Positions 7,771 through 15,103 of a stretch of 23,315 nucleotides of DNA are shown in pieces. The notes under the pieces were generated by a model, which saw nothing but the letters and a program-made list of their open reading frames with translations, was not told where the DNA came from and searched no databases. Positions within the stretch are counted from its first letter, which is position 1; the number at the start of each line of letters is the position of its first letter. Origin of the DNA: Candidatus Methanogasteraceae archaeon UBA261 (GTDB lineage: Archaea; Halobacteriota; Methanosarcinia; Methanosarcinales; Methanogasteraceae); the NCBI GenBank assembly GCA_002506015.1, contig DAWR01000166.1, forward strand, positions 8,567-31,881, given 5' to 3'. Position numbers and translations under genes: made by a program.

Positions 7771-7976
7771 TCCTGTAATAAATGAATTACAACAGCGATA
7801 CGTAATTGAGACAACTGATAATAACAGTGCACAGATACGCGCGATACGCGCAACTGCCGCAGTAAGTATCAGATCCCGGTTCGAGACCCGAACAGTTCTA
7901 TCGCTGGTTTGACTCGATCGTTCACCTGTCGTTTGGGTCAAACAGACGAATAATAGCAGAACAAAGGAGGTAATAT
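7771..7976 (+). promoter_or_regulatory. Long structured 5' leader of the substrate-binding protein mRNA
   Basis: Downstream of the promoter lie a tandem 9-mer GATACGCGC (7834-7842, 7843-7851) that also forms GCGCG-ATA-CGCGC, a hairpin GTTCG-AGACC-CGAAC (7879-7893), and a hairpin at 7928-7947 built on GTTTG-GGT-CAAAC. A strong Shine-Dalgarno GGAGG (7966-7970) sits 6 nt before the ATG. The structures suggest mRNA stabilisation or translational control. No known riboswitch class is recognised. Confidence 0.4.
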
Positions 7977-9716
7977 ATGAATAAAGATATACGATACGGA
8001 GTTATTGGTTTGATTGTGGGCGCGATGCTTCTGGCATCGGTTCCGTCTGTTAGCGCAGAACTCTTCGGAGACGCAAACGAAGATATGACAATCAACATGC
8101 AGGATGTGACCAAGGTCGAGCGCATGATCCTCGAATACGACCCCGTTGTCGCATCAGCCGACGCGAATCAGGACGGTTCTGTAAACATGCTGGATGTGAC
8201 CTGCATTGAGTTGATAATCCTTGAACGTGTGCCGTTCCCTGGCGGACACCTGAACACGGTGATGATATTCGGGCCGAAAGACACGCTCGATCCGGCGAAT
8301 GGATGGACTGGCTGGTATGTGAGGAAGGCGGGAATCTATGAGACACTATTCAAGTACAACGATGAGATGGAACTCACACCAGAGCTTGCCACGGGATATT
8401 CGCAGGTGAGCGACACCGAGTGGCAGATCAATCTGAGAGAGGATGTCCAATTCCACGATGGCACCCCATTCAACGCAGATGCTGTGGTCTACTCCCTCGA
8501 GCGAGTCCTTGATGAATCGAATACACGGAGCAGCGAGTATGCACACATCGCATCGGTCACTGCAGACGATGATCACACCGTGACAATCACAACAACTGCG
8601 CCGTATGCCCCGACGATAGCGAGCCTGACCGATCCGCTCGTATCCATAGTTAGTCAGGAGGCGGGCGCTTCCGGTACGCTTGACACATACCCTGTGGGCA
8701 CAGGTCCCTTCAAGTACGATAGCAATGAGTTCGGAGCAAGCCTCTCGGTTGTCAGGAACCCGGACTACTGGGGCGGCGGAGTCAAGCTTGATAGCGCGAC
8801 CCTGACGTACGTCAGTGAGGGTGCAACACGGGCGATGATGCTGCAGAGTGGAGACAGCGACATGTCCCGCGGAATCCCGTATCCGGATGTGGGCACGATT
8901 GTGGGCGATTCCAATCTGGACATTGCTACTAAGGAGACACTACGTCTCTACTTCATCTTCGTCAACACCGAAAAGGCACCTCTCAACGATATCAGGGTGA
9001 GGCAGGCGATTAACTACGCAATCAACCGTGATGAGGTCGTTGATGTGGCGCTGGAAGGTGTTGGTGGCGTGTCAGCCCGTGGAGTCTTCCCGTCGATCTT
9101 CCCGTGGGCGAATGACGACCTCGCCGGATATCCGCATAATCAGGAAACAGCGCGCTCACTTCTCAAAGATGCAGGAATCACCGATACCAACAATGATGGT
9201 AAGCTGGAATACAACGGAGCGGACTTCGAGCTCACCATAATGACATACACGACCCGGGCTGCGATGCAACCCAGCGTAGAGGTGATAGAGACGCAGCTGG
9301 AGGATATCGGAATCGGCGTTAATCTTGAGCTTGCCGGCTCAACCGCTGTAAAGGAAGCCATGACTGATGGCACGTACGATCTGGCGTTCTACTCATACGG
9401 TGTTGCGCCGAGCGGAGACCCTGACTATTTCTTGACCCACCACTTCGACTCGACAGCCGGATACAAGGAGAACGGATGGATCCGGTATTCGAACGATACG
9501 GTGAACTCGCTTCTGGCAAGTGCAAGGACCGCTACGAGCCAGAACGTCAGGAAGAGCTACTACGACCAGGCACAGGAGATAATTGTGGAAGAGTCCCCTG
9601 AGATGTTCATCTTCCACGAGAAAGAGCTTGTGGGATACAACACAAAGGTGATAGGTTACGAGATATATCCAAACGAGATAACCTTCCTCACCAAGAACAT
9701 GTATATCGGGCGATAG
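7977..9716 (+). CDS. Dockerin-bearing ABC transporter substrate-binding protein (peptide/nickel family)
   Basis: This 579-aa secreted protein has a signal peptide at residues 1-27 (cleavage after SVSA). A dockerin module follows at about 30-82, with two calcium-loop/helix repeats: GDANEDMTINMQD (31-43) and ADANQDGSVNMLD (61-73), each with D/N at loop positions 1, 3 and 5 and D at 12. Residues about 95-579 form a family-5 extracellular solute-binding domain. Its landmarks are TDTEWQINLREDVQFHDGTPF, NADAVVYSLERV, GTGPFKYD, NPDYWGG, VNTEKAPLNDIRVRQAINYA and a C-terminal MFIFHEKELVGY. It should capture oligopeptides (or nickel or other small solutes) outside the membrane for the DppBC permease encoded next. 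There is no lipobox cysteine or C-terminal anchor, so the dockerin probably tethers it to one of the cohesins encoded downstream. A hairpin with a T-tract follows, separating it from dppB. The unusual part is the dockerin fusion. Confidence 0.93.
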   Translation: MNKDIRYGVIGLIVGAMLLASVPSVSAELFGDANEDMTINMQDVTKVERMILEYDPVVASADANQDGSVNMLDVTCIELIILERVPFPGGHLNTVMIFGPKDTLDPANGWTGWYVRKAGIYETLFKYNDEMELTPELATGYSQVSDTEWQINLREDVQFHDGTPFNADAVVYSLERVLDESNTRSSEYAHIASVTADDDHTVTITTTAPYAPTIASLTDPLVSIVSQEAGASGTLDTYPVGTGPFKYDSNEFGASLSVVRNPDYWGGGVKLDSATLTYVSEGATRAMMLQSGDSDMSRGIPYPDVGTIVGDSNLDIATKETLRLYFIFVNTEKAPLNDIRVRQAINYAINRDEVVDVALEGVGGVSARGVFPSIFPWANDDLAGYPHNQETARSLLKDAGITDTNNDGKLEYNGADFELTIMTYTTRAAMQPSVEVIETQLEDIGIGVNLELAGSTAVKEAMTDGTYDLAFYSYGVAPSGDPDYFLTHHFDSTAGYKENGWIRYSNDTVNSLLASARTATSQNVRKSYYDQAQEIIVEESPEMFIFHEKELVGYNTKVIGYEIYPNEITFLTKNMYIGR

Positions 9717-9739
9717 TAGTGCAGTCGTGTGATTATCAG

Positions 9740-9805
9740 GCAGGATTGTGGATAGTTGCGCAAACCGCGCAACCATCCGCACAATCTTGCTTGTATTATT
9801 TTTTT
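9740..9805 (+). terminator. Intra-operon terminator between the binding protein and dppB
   Basis: The left arm 9740-9761 (GCAGGATTGTG, then GATAGTTGCGC) pairs with the right arm 9767-9790 (GCGCAACCATC, then CGCACAATCTTGC). The stem is over 20 bp with a few mismatches and a 5-nt loop, followed by seven Ts (9799-9805). Partial termination or mRNA protection here would give more binding protein than permease, a usual stoichiometry for ABC importers. The T-run (TTTTTATC) could also serve as a weak TATA box for dppB. Confidence 0.7.
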
Positions 9806-9825
9806 ATCCAACCGATCGATAAAAA

Positions 9826-10773
9826 ATGATTGATTACATATTAAAGCGGATATTGCAATTGATCCCGGTACTGCTACTGGTCTCGGTTGTGAGTTTCTCA
9901 ATCATATACTTCGCGCCGGGCGATCCCGCAGAGACCCTCTGCACAGGACCGGACGGCAATGTGAACCCGGATTCAGTGGAGAAATTCAGAGACAAGATGG
10001 GGCTTGACAAACCGCTGCACATCCAGTACCTTATATGGCTGAACAATCTTCTGCACGGCGATCTCGGATACTCCTATCGGAGCCAGAAACCGGTTTTCAA
10101 TCACATAAAGACAGCTTTCAGAGCCACATTCAAGCTTTCGGTCGTAAGCCTCTTCCTTTCACTCGCTATCGCAATTCCCCTCGGGATCATCTCGGCGATC
10201 AAGCAGAACTCGCCACTGGACGTCACCTGTATGGTCGGTGCATCGCTCGGAGTCTCCATGCCCAACTTCTGGCTGGGACTCCTGCTCATGCTGCTCTTCG
10301 GGATATATCTTGACCTGCTTCCTGTCGCCGGTTACGGAGACGGCGGCGATCTCGAGCACATAATACTGCCAGCCATAACACTCGGAACCGGTTCGGCTGC
10401 GGTCACTGCGAGGCTGATCAGGTCGAGCATGCTTGAGGCGCTCGGGCAGGACTACATCCAGACCGCACGCGCAAAAGGCGTCTCTGAGCGGGTAGTCATC
10501 GGCAAACACGCGCTGAAGAACGCGCTGATCCCTGTTGTGACGATAGTCGGCCTGAACTTTGGATATCTGCTCAACGGCTCTGTTGTGGTCGAGACGATCT
10601 TTGGTTGGCCCGGTCTCGGGAGGCTGATCATCGATTCAATAAATATAAGGGACTATATGATGATCCAGGGCTGCATGGTCTTTGTCACGCTCCTGTTTGT
10701 TCTGGTCAACCTGATCGTCGATATCTCTTACAGGTACATCGATCCAAGGATACGCTATGAAACCGCAGGATAG
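9826..10773 (+). CDS. dppB: Peptide/nickel-type ABC transporter permease, DppB/NikB family
   Basis: This 315-aa inner-membrane permease starts with the family-typical helix (MIDYILKRILQLIPVLLLVS) and FAPGDPAE. The extracellular region between TM1 and TM2 includes PLHIQYLIWLNNLLHGDLGYS. The EAA loop that contacts the ATPase is intact (YIQTARAKGVSERVVIGKHAL, followed by NALIPVVTIVGL). The C-terminus is RYIDPRIRYE. It forms a heterodimer with the DppC product encoded next, whose ATG lies inside this gene (17-nt overlap), so translation is coupled. It lies 109 nt after the binding-protein gene across a terminator. Substrate could be di- or oligopeptides; nickel is the main alternative. Confidence 0.94.
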   Translation: MIDYILKRILQLIPVLLLVSVVSFSIIYFAPGDPAETLCTGPDGNVNPDSVEKFRDKMGLDKPLHIQYLIWLNNLLHGDLGYSYRSQKPVFNHIKTAFRATFKLSVVSLFLSLAIAIPLGIISAIKQNSPLDVTCMVGASLGVSMPNFWLGLLLMLLFGIYLDLLPVAGYGDGGDLEHIILPAITLGTGSAAVTARLIRSSMLEALGQDYIQTARAKGVSERVVIGKHALKNALIPVVTIVGLNFGYLLNGSVVVETIFGWPGLGRLIIDSINIRDYMMIQGCMVFVTLLFVLVNLIVDISYRYIDPRIRYETAG

Positions 10774-11632
10774 TGGATTTATGCATCTCGTAACGCGTCT
10801 TGAGGAGAGCAGATCAGCAACGATTGGCGCTACAATCATTCTGTTGATCTGCCTTTCAGCGGTTTTTGCACCCCAGCTGTCACCGAACAGCCCCACGAAA
10901 GCGTGTCTCGCAGATCGGCTGATATCGCCGTTCACAGAACAGAAATATCCGCTCGGAACGGATCATCTGGGAAGATGCATCCTGAGCAGGCTCCTCTACG
11001 GTGCCAGAATCTCGCTTGCGATCGGGATTGTTGTTGTCGGCATATCCGCAACAGTCGGAATCGTCCTTGGGGTGGTCGCCGGATACCGTGGTGGACTCAT
11101 CGATACCACGATCATGCGTTTCGTTGACGCCACCCTCTCTTTTCCCAGCATATTCCTGGCAGTAGTAATCGCCGGTCTGCTCGGGCGGGGGCTTGCAAGC
11201 GTCGCAATCGCCTTGATTGCGATAGAATGGACGAGCTATGCCAGAGTTGCACGGGGCTCGGTACTGTCGCTCAAGGAGCAGGGATTTGTGGAGTCGGCAA
11301 GATCGCTTGGCGCGCGTGACAGTTACATCATGACCCGCCACATACTTCCAAACATCGTCGCTCCGGTGATCGTGATGGCGACGCTTGGTATGGCTTATGT
11401 GATACTTTCAGCGGCGGCACTGAGCTTTCTGGGTTTTGGTTCGCAGCCTCCGACAGCCGAGTGGGGCGCGATGCTGAATGCCGGGCGCGTGTACATACGA
11501 ACGGAACCGCACCTTACAATCCTCCCGGGGCTTGCGATAATGATTGCGGTTCTGGCGTTCAATCTTCTAGGTGATGGTCTCAGGGACATACTGGATCCGA
11601 GACAGATCGATCAGAATGGCAATTCCGCGTAA
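10757..11632 (+). CDS. dppC: Peptide/nickel-type ABC transporter permease, DppC/NikC family
   Basis: This 291-aa partner permease has an N-terminal helix (residues about 20-40), then the family motif YPLGTDHLGRCILSRLLYGARISL, five further membrane segments, and the EAA loop VESARSLGARDSYIMTRHIL leading to PNIVAPVIV. The end is GDGLRDILDPR, as is usual. The start overlaps the dppB stop by 17 nt. In complete systems two ATPase genes (dppD, dppF) normally follow. Here the next gene, about 64 nt on, encodes a cohesin protein with its own promoter, so the ATPases must lie elsewhere or be shared with another transporter. Confidence 0.94.
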   Translation: MKPQDSGFMHLVTRLEESRSATIGATIILLICLSAVFAPQLSPNSPTKACLADRLISPFTEQKYPLGTDHLGRCILSRLLYGARISLAIGIVVVGISATVGIVLGVVAGYRGGLIDTTIMRFVDATLSFPSIFLAVVIAGLLGRGLASVAIALIAIEWTSYARVARGSVLSLKEQGFVESARSLGARDSYIMTRHILPNIVAPVIVMATLGMAYVILSAAALSFLGFGSQPPTAEWGAMLNAGRVYIRTEPHLTILPGLAIMIAVLAFNLLGDGLRDILDPRQIDQNGNSA

Positions 11633-11651
11633 GGGGGTACATGATCTTGCG

Positions 11652-11669
11652 GATCAAAATGTTTATTAT
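11652..11669 (+). promoter_or_regulatory. Promoter of the first cohesin gene
   Basis: GATCAAAATGTTTATTATC: a TATA box TTTATTA at 11662-11668 preceded by an A-rich BRE. Transcription would start near 11692, only a few nt before the ATG at 11697 (leaderless), or about 30 nt before the alternative ATG at 11721. Confidence 0.5.
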
Positions 11670-11696
11670 CCGGAATCGTGCAGGACAGTTGAAATC

Positions 11697-12506
11697 ATGA
11701 ATACAGAACCAGGGCCCGCCATGAAAAAGATGTTACCGGTTGTATCAGTCATATCAGTTGTGGCGCTTCTGGTGTCCACAACCTGTGCAGTATCACAGGA
11801 ACCGGAAGCAAACGTCACGGTCAGGGTCAATGCCCCGGAATCCGTGTCCGGAACGTTCGAAGTGACAATCAAGATTGCGGACGTCTCCGATCTCGACTCC
11901 GGGCAATTCGATCTCACGTTTGATCAGGACGTTCTGAGTGTTTCCGATGTTACTCCAGGGAGTATAGAAGGAACAGAGGTGCCGATAGCCATGTGGCGTG
12001 TAATGGACCAAGGTAGAATTCGTGTGACCGTCAATATTGATGGTGCTGACGGTGTGAGCGGATCAGGGTACATATCACGGATTGTTTTTAGGACAAAGGG
12101 ATCTCAGGGGGATACAAGTGCCATAGGCATATCAAAAGGTATACTCGGCAAGCCAACACCGGTCGGGGCGGTGGATTCTTCCGAGTGGGTGGCAACAATA
12201 CCTGCCAACTGGCTCAATGATACGGTGATGATCGGCTCAGCAGCGCAGGCAGCGCCCACTTCGGAATCGACGCCGGGACCAGTGTCGAACCCGGAATCAT
12301 ACTCATCATCCGATCCTGACCCCACGCCAGCCACAGAATCGACGATGCAGGTGCAGGCTGCCGCTAAAGCGACCGCAACGGATCCTGCCAGGAAATCCCA
12401 GGAGGGTGAACCGGGCAGATGGGGGATAACGATGGACAATTTTATCGAGGTCTACCTGCTCATCGGGATCCTTGCTGTAATCTATACGCTGAAGATGCTG
12501 CGATAG
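11697..12506 (+). CDS. Membrane-anchored single-cohesin surface protein
   Basis: This 269-aa protein has a signal sequence at about 9-35 (MKKMLPVVSVISVVALLVS). One cohesin module follows at about 38-180: VTVRVNAPESVSGTFEVTI, then SDLDSGQFDLTFDQDVLSVSD, GADGVSGSGYISRIVF and a final IPANWLNDTVMIG. A Ser/Thr/Pro/Ala-rich spacer (181-238, likely extended and glycosylated) and a C-terminal hydrophobic helix (about 248-266) ending in KMLR come next. Cohesins bind dockerins with high affinity, so this protein should display one docking site on the outer face of the membrane. The ATG at 11697 fits the TATA position, and an in-frame ATG at 11721 gives a more classical signal peptide. It is in an operon with the next cohesin gene (7-nt gap). 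The family call is firm, the dockerin partner is inferred. Confidence 0.88.
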   Translation: MNTEPGPAMKKMLPVVSVISVVALLVSTTCAVSQEPEANVTVRVNAPESVSGTFEVTIKIADVSDLDSGQFDLTFDQDVLSVSDVTPGSIEGTEVPIAMWRVMDQGRIRVTVNIDGADGVSGSGYISRIVFRTKGSQGDTSAIGISKGILGKPTPVGAVDSSEWVATIPANWLNDTVMIGSAAQAAPTSESTPGPVSNPESYSSSDPDPTPATESTMQVQAAAKATATDPARKSQEGEPGRWGITMDNFIEVYLLIGILAVIYTLKMLR

Positions 12507-12513
12507 GACTATC

Positions 12514-13929
12514 ATGAACGCAAAAACGATAAAACATGTTGCGACGATCATTGCAATACTGATTGCAACAATTGCATCAACAGTTCCGATTGCAGCAGAA
12601 ACAACGGTCAGCATATCCGTTCCTGTTGAGGTATTCGAGGGTGGTATATTCGAGGTCACAATCGAGGTTGATGATGTCGAGGATCTTGATTCGGGGCAGT
12701 TTGACATCTACTTCAACTCAGAGGTTGTGGATGTAGCGGATAGGGACTGCGATGAAGCCGTTAAAGCCGGAAATATAGGTGGGACAGAGATACCGATGGA
12801 GGAGGGGTGCGAAATCAATGATTATGTTACCCCGATGGTTAACGGTTCTTCTGTGGCAGATTACAGGATACGTGTGCCATTCAACCTTCCAGGTTCCAGC
12901 GGAGTGAGTGGTTCGGGCTATCTGGCAAGGATAAGCTTCAAAGTGACCGGAACGACTGGAGATCGCAGCGTTCTGAACTTTGATCATGAGGAGGCGCCAC
13001 CAAGACTCGTTGATACCGAATCAAACAAAATAAACGCGACATGGATCGATTGCAATGTGACAATCTCCGGCACTTCGGAACGCACAGCCCCGGGGACGCA
13101 GAAACACACGGTTACCATATACGTGAAAAATCGCGATGATGACTCACTCAATATCGAACTGCACATCGACGGAACGTACAAGACTAACGAAGAAGTCTCA
13201 AAAGATAAAAACAAGGAGTATAGCAGTTATACGCTGGACGAAGGGGCTCATACGTTCAAGATCAAGTGGTACGACTCCGATACCGAAAGATGGTACGAGA
13301 CAACCGAAGAACACGTGATATCAGGCGATACTACTGTTACTCTCGTGACAGACGAGCACGTTGAGGACGATTGCGAGATCAGCGCATGTGTGTGTACGAA
13401 AAATCTTGACGATGATGATCTGGATGTCTACCTCTATGTCGATTCTGATTACGAGAAGCATATAAGCATTTTAGCAGGTGAGACCGCCGAATATGGCAAA
13501 TACGAGTTTGAAGATGACGAAGATACCATACACGTCTTCAAAATCGAATGGTACGATCCTGACACGAGAAAGGAGCACGAGAAGATAACTACGATTTGTA
13601 TAACCGACGAAGAGGAGGTTGTGACCATGCACGTCGATAAACATGTGGAGCGTGACATAACCTCTGTTCCGGAGGTGACTCCACCCCCAAAACCGACGCA
13701 GACCGGCAGAACGCCAGACGGGGCTCCCGTATCAACTGCTGCTGGAGCGGATACTGCTGATGTCACCGACATCGCTGACGCTGATGCAACTGATGTCACC
13801 GAGATTCAGACAAACCTGGCACTGGCAACCACTGTGGAGGGTGGCTCGGAACGCAACATCAGCGCGGTATGCATATTGATCGCATCAATAGCTCTTCTCT
13901 TTGCGCTGATGCAGTTCAAAAGAATTTAG
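12514..13929 (+). CDS. Cohesin surface protein with two beta-rich repeats and a C-terminal anchor
   Basis: This 471-aa protein has a signal peptide at about 1-28 (cleavage near PIAA). A cohesin module follows at about 30-185 (EDLDSGQFDIYFNSEVVDVAD, SSGVSGSGYLARISFKV). It carries an insertion at about 76-113 absent from the other cohesins here. Two roughly 87-residue acidic repeats come next, about 198-283 and 289-376. They share the pattern KN(R/L)DDD-L-(I/V)-L-(I/V)D, then a central HxFKIxWYD(S/P)DT block, and end in D(E/K)HVE. I do not recognise this repeat; alternating hydrophobicity suggests a beta-sandwich stalk. A Pro/Thr/Asp-rich linker (380-445) and a terminal helix ending FKRI complete the anchor. 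It is probably a docking site held farther from the membrane. Two cysteine pairs might form disulfides. Confidence 0.86.
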   Translation: MNAKTIKHVATIIAILIATIASTVPIAAETTVSISVPVEVFEGGIFEVTIEVDDVEDLDSGQFDIYFNSEVVDVADRDCDEAVKAGNIGGTEIPMEEGCEINDYVTPMVNGSSVADYRIRVPFNLPGSSGVSGSGYLARISFKVTGTTGDRSVLNFDHEEAPPRLVDTESNKINATWIDCNVTISGTSERTAPGTQKHTVTIYVKNRDDDSLNIELHIDGTYKTNEEVSKDKNKEYSSYTLDEGAHTFKIKWYDSDTERWYETTEEHVISGDTTVTLVTDEHVEDDCEISACVCTKNLDDDDLDVYLYVDSDYEKHISILAGETAEYGKYEFEDDEDTIHVFKIEWYDPDTRKEHEKITTICITDEEEVVTMHVDKHVERDITSVPEVTPPPKPTQTGRTPDGAPVSTAAGADTADVTDIADADATDVTEIQTNLALATTVEGGSERNISAVCILIASIALLFALMQFKRI

Positions 13930-14240
13930 ACTGGAATAAGAGTCTTTTTGCCGACGACGTATGCGATAATCAATGTTATTCCAGCCACAGCTGTCAACAG
14001 ACCCGAAATCTGTAATACATCCACAAGACCCGGTTCTACGGAGTATGATTTCATCAGGAGAGCCATCCCTAATAAAAAGAAGAATACTCCAGTAAGCAAT
14101 TTGTGTTCGGGTTTTTCTTGCTTCTCCTCTGGCTTCCACAATCCACGATCCAGCAGTTCGAGCTTCTTCTTGTGTTCCAGATACGCCGTGAATGCGTAGC
14201 ATGTCACAGCCGCGATTATTATCAGGACCCAGTCGGTCAT
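13926..14240 (-). CDS. Small membrane protein with three hydrophobic segments, unrecognised
   Basis: This 104-aa protein has an N-terminal helix (about 4-21), a charged stretch LEHKKKLELLDRGLWKPEEK with a further EKPEHK, and two more hydrophobic segments (about 48-64 and 74-97) ending KKTLIPV. The layout, one helix, a charged Lys/Glu loop and a helical hairpin, resembles small uncharacterised archaeal and bacterial membrane proteins. No function can be given. The gene is convergent with the preceding cohesin gene (4-nt overlap at the stops) and divergent from the following one. A good promoter, CTTTAAATAT (14273-14264, minus strand), sits about 25 nt upstream of the ATG and supports this strand. 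It could assist membrane insertion or maturation of neighbouring surface proteins, but this is a guess. Confidence 0.68.
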   Translation of the reverse strand: MTDWVLIIIAAVTCYAFTAYLEHKKKLELLDRGLWKPEEKQEKPEHKLLTGVFFFLLGMALLMKSYSVEPGLVDVLQISGLLTAVAGITLIIAYVVGKKTLIPV

Positions 14241-14263
14241 AATACATCTGAATGTTGTAAGGC

Positions 14264-14273
14264 ATATTTAAAG
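14264..14273 (-). promoter_or_regulatory. TATA box of the small membrane protein gene
   Basis: CTTTAAATAT on the minus strand, about 25-30 nt upstream of the ATG at 14240, predicts an essentially leaderless mRNA. It lies back to back with the promoter of the next cohesin gene. Confidence 0.5.
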
Positions 14274-14297
14274 CTAATCATCTCAAAATTCAGCATA

Positions 14298-14312
14298 CCG
14301 AAAGGTTTATTA
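14298..14312 (+). promoter_or_regulatory. Promoter of the third cohesin gene
   Basis: CCGAAAGGTTTATTA: CCGAAA as BRE and TTTATTA as TATA box. The expected start near 14335 is about 5 nt before the ATG at 14340, so the mRNA should be leaderless. Confidence 0.6.
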
Positions 14313-14339
14313 ATGATATGTTTTTGTAACATACCTCTA

Positions 14340-14957
14340 ATGATATCAAAAATAACTTCTACAATGGTCATACTTTTAGTGACACTGGTATTACTTGCAA
14401 CTCCTGTAGCTGCGCAGACGAGCATCAACGTCGATGCCCCTGAAACAATGGATGGCGACTTCACGGTCACAATAGAGATCGAAGACGTAGCCGACGTAGA
14501 CTCGGGACAGCTCGATCTCCATTTTAATGCGACTGCCGTGAACGTAACAGGCGTCGATGACGGGAGTATCGGTGGAACCGCAATACCCATAGAAAACTGG
14601 GCTGCCGACGGCGACAGAGTTAAGGTACTCTTCAATCTTCCCGGGCTCGATGGCGTCTCAGGGTCAGGATCGCTTGCGACGATACACTTCGAGACGATCA
14701 TTCCGGGAGATTGTGAAATGGAGATATCAGATGGGTTGCTCGTGAACACCATGGCAGAACTGATCCCTGCAAGCTGGGATGGCGTCGAGAGTCACGTAAG
14801 TTCTGCAACCACGACTACCCCCACCACGAGTGGAACAGAAGATATCCATGCAGATACGTCCGGCTCCGAAGAGCCCAAAACACCGGGATTCGGGGCTCTA
14901 TTTGCAATAGGCATTCTTGCAACAGTGATCTTCTTCGCGTTCAGAAGAGGTGAATGA
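14340..14957 (+). CDS. Cohesin surface protein with PGF-CTERM-like sorting tail
   Basis: This 205-aa protein has a signal peptide at about 1-25 (MISKITSTMVILLVTLVLLA, cleavage near PVAA). The compact cohesin module spans about 27-153: VADVDSGQLDLHFNATAVNVT, GSIGGTAIPIENW, GLDGVSGSGSLATIHF, LIPASWDGV. A Thr/Ser-rich spacer (154-178) follows. The C-terminus, TPGFGALFAIGILATVIFFA then FRRGE, has the PGF motif, a hydrophobic helix and an Arg pair. This is the tripartite PGF-CTERM pattern recognised by archaeosortase A, which swaps the tail for a lipid anchor. The start at 14340 is fixed by the signal peptide and by a promoter 28 nt upstream; the open frame continues upstream only by chance. It presumably offers one surface docking site for a dockerin protein. 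Confidence 0.88.
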   Translation: MISKITSTMVILLVTLVLLATPVAAQTSINVDAPETMDGDFTVTIEIEDVADVDSGQLDLHFNATAVNVTGVDDGSIGGTAIPIENWAADGDRVKVLFNLPGLDGVSGSGSLATIHFETIIPGDCEMEISDGLLVNTMAELIPASWDGVESHVSSATTTTPTTSGTEDIHADTSGSEEPKTPGFGALFAIGILATVIFFAFRRGE

Positions 14958-15036
14958 GGTTTTCGTTGCAGTGCGTTGAGTAAGTGCGTCGTGTACAACT
15001 GTGCGCATGGCATAACATGCTCGTACATTATTCATG

Positions 15037-15072
15037 ATACGAAAATCTTAAATAGTATTCGTCTGTGTCACA
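15037..15072 (+). promoter_or_regulatory. Promoter of the dockerin/triple-cohesin scaffold gene
   Basis: ATACGAAAATCTTAAATAG followed by TATTCGTCTGTGTCACA. CGAAA is BRE-like and CTTAAATA the TATA box. The element is nearly the same as 7735-7770, and shorter blocks upstream (CATAACA, ACATTA) also match. Transcription should begin near 15076, which rules out the upstream GTG at 15065 as a start codon. Confidence 0.65.
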
Positions 15073-15103
15073 AGTTGTAGATATTGTTGCAACAACGGTA
15101 TGG

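Noticed and set aside
7879..7893. GGTTCGAGACCC resembling a tRNA T-arm
   Set aside because: The T-stem does not pair beyond two bases, and no anticodon arm or acceptor stem can be drawn; it is a simple hairpin in the leader.
14103..14339. Upstream extension of the third cohesin protein
   Set aside because: It overlaps the small membrane protein gene and its promoter, and would bury the signal peptide internally.
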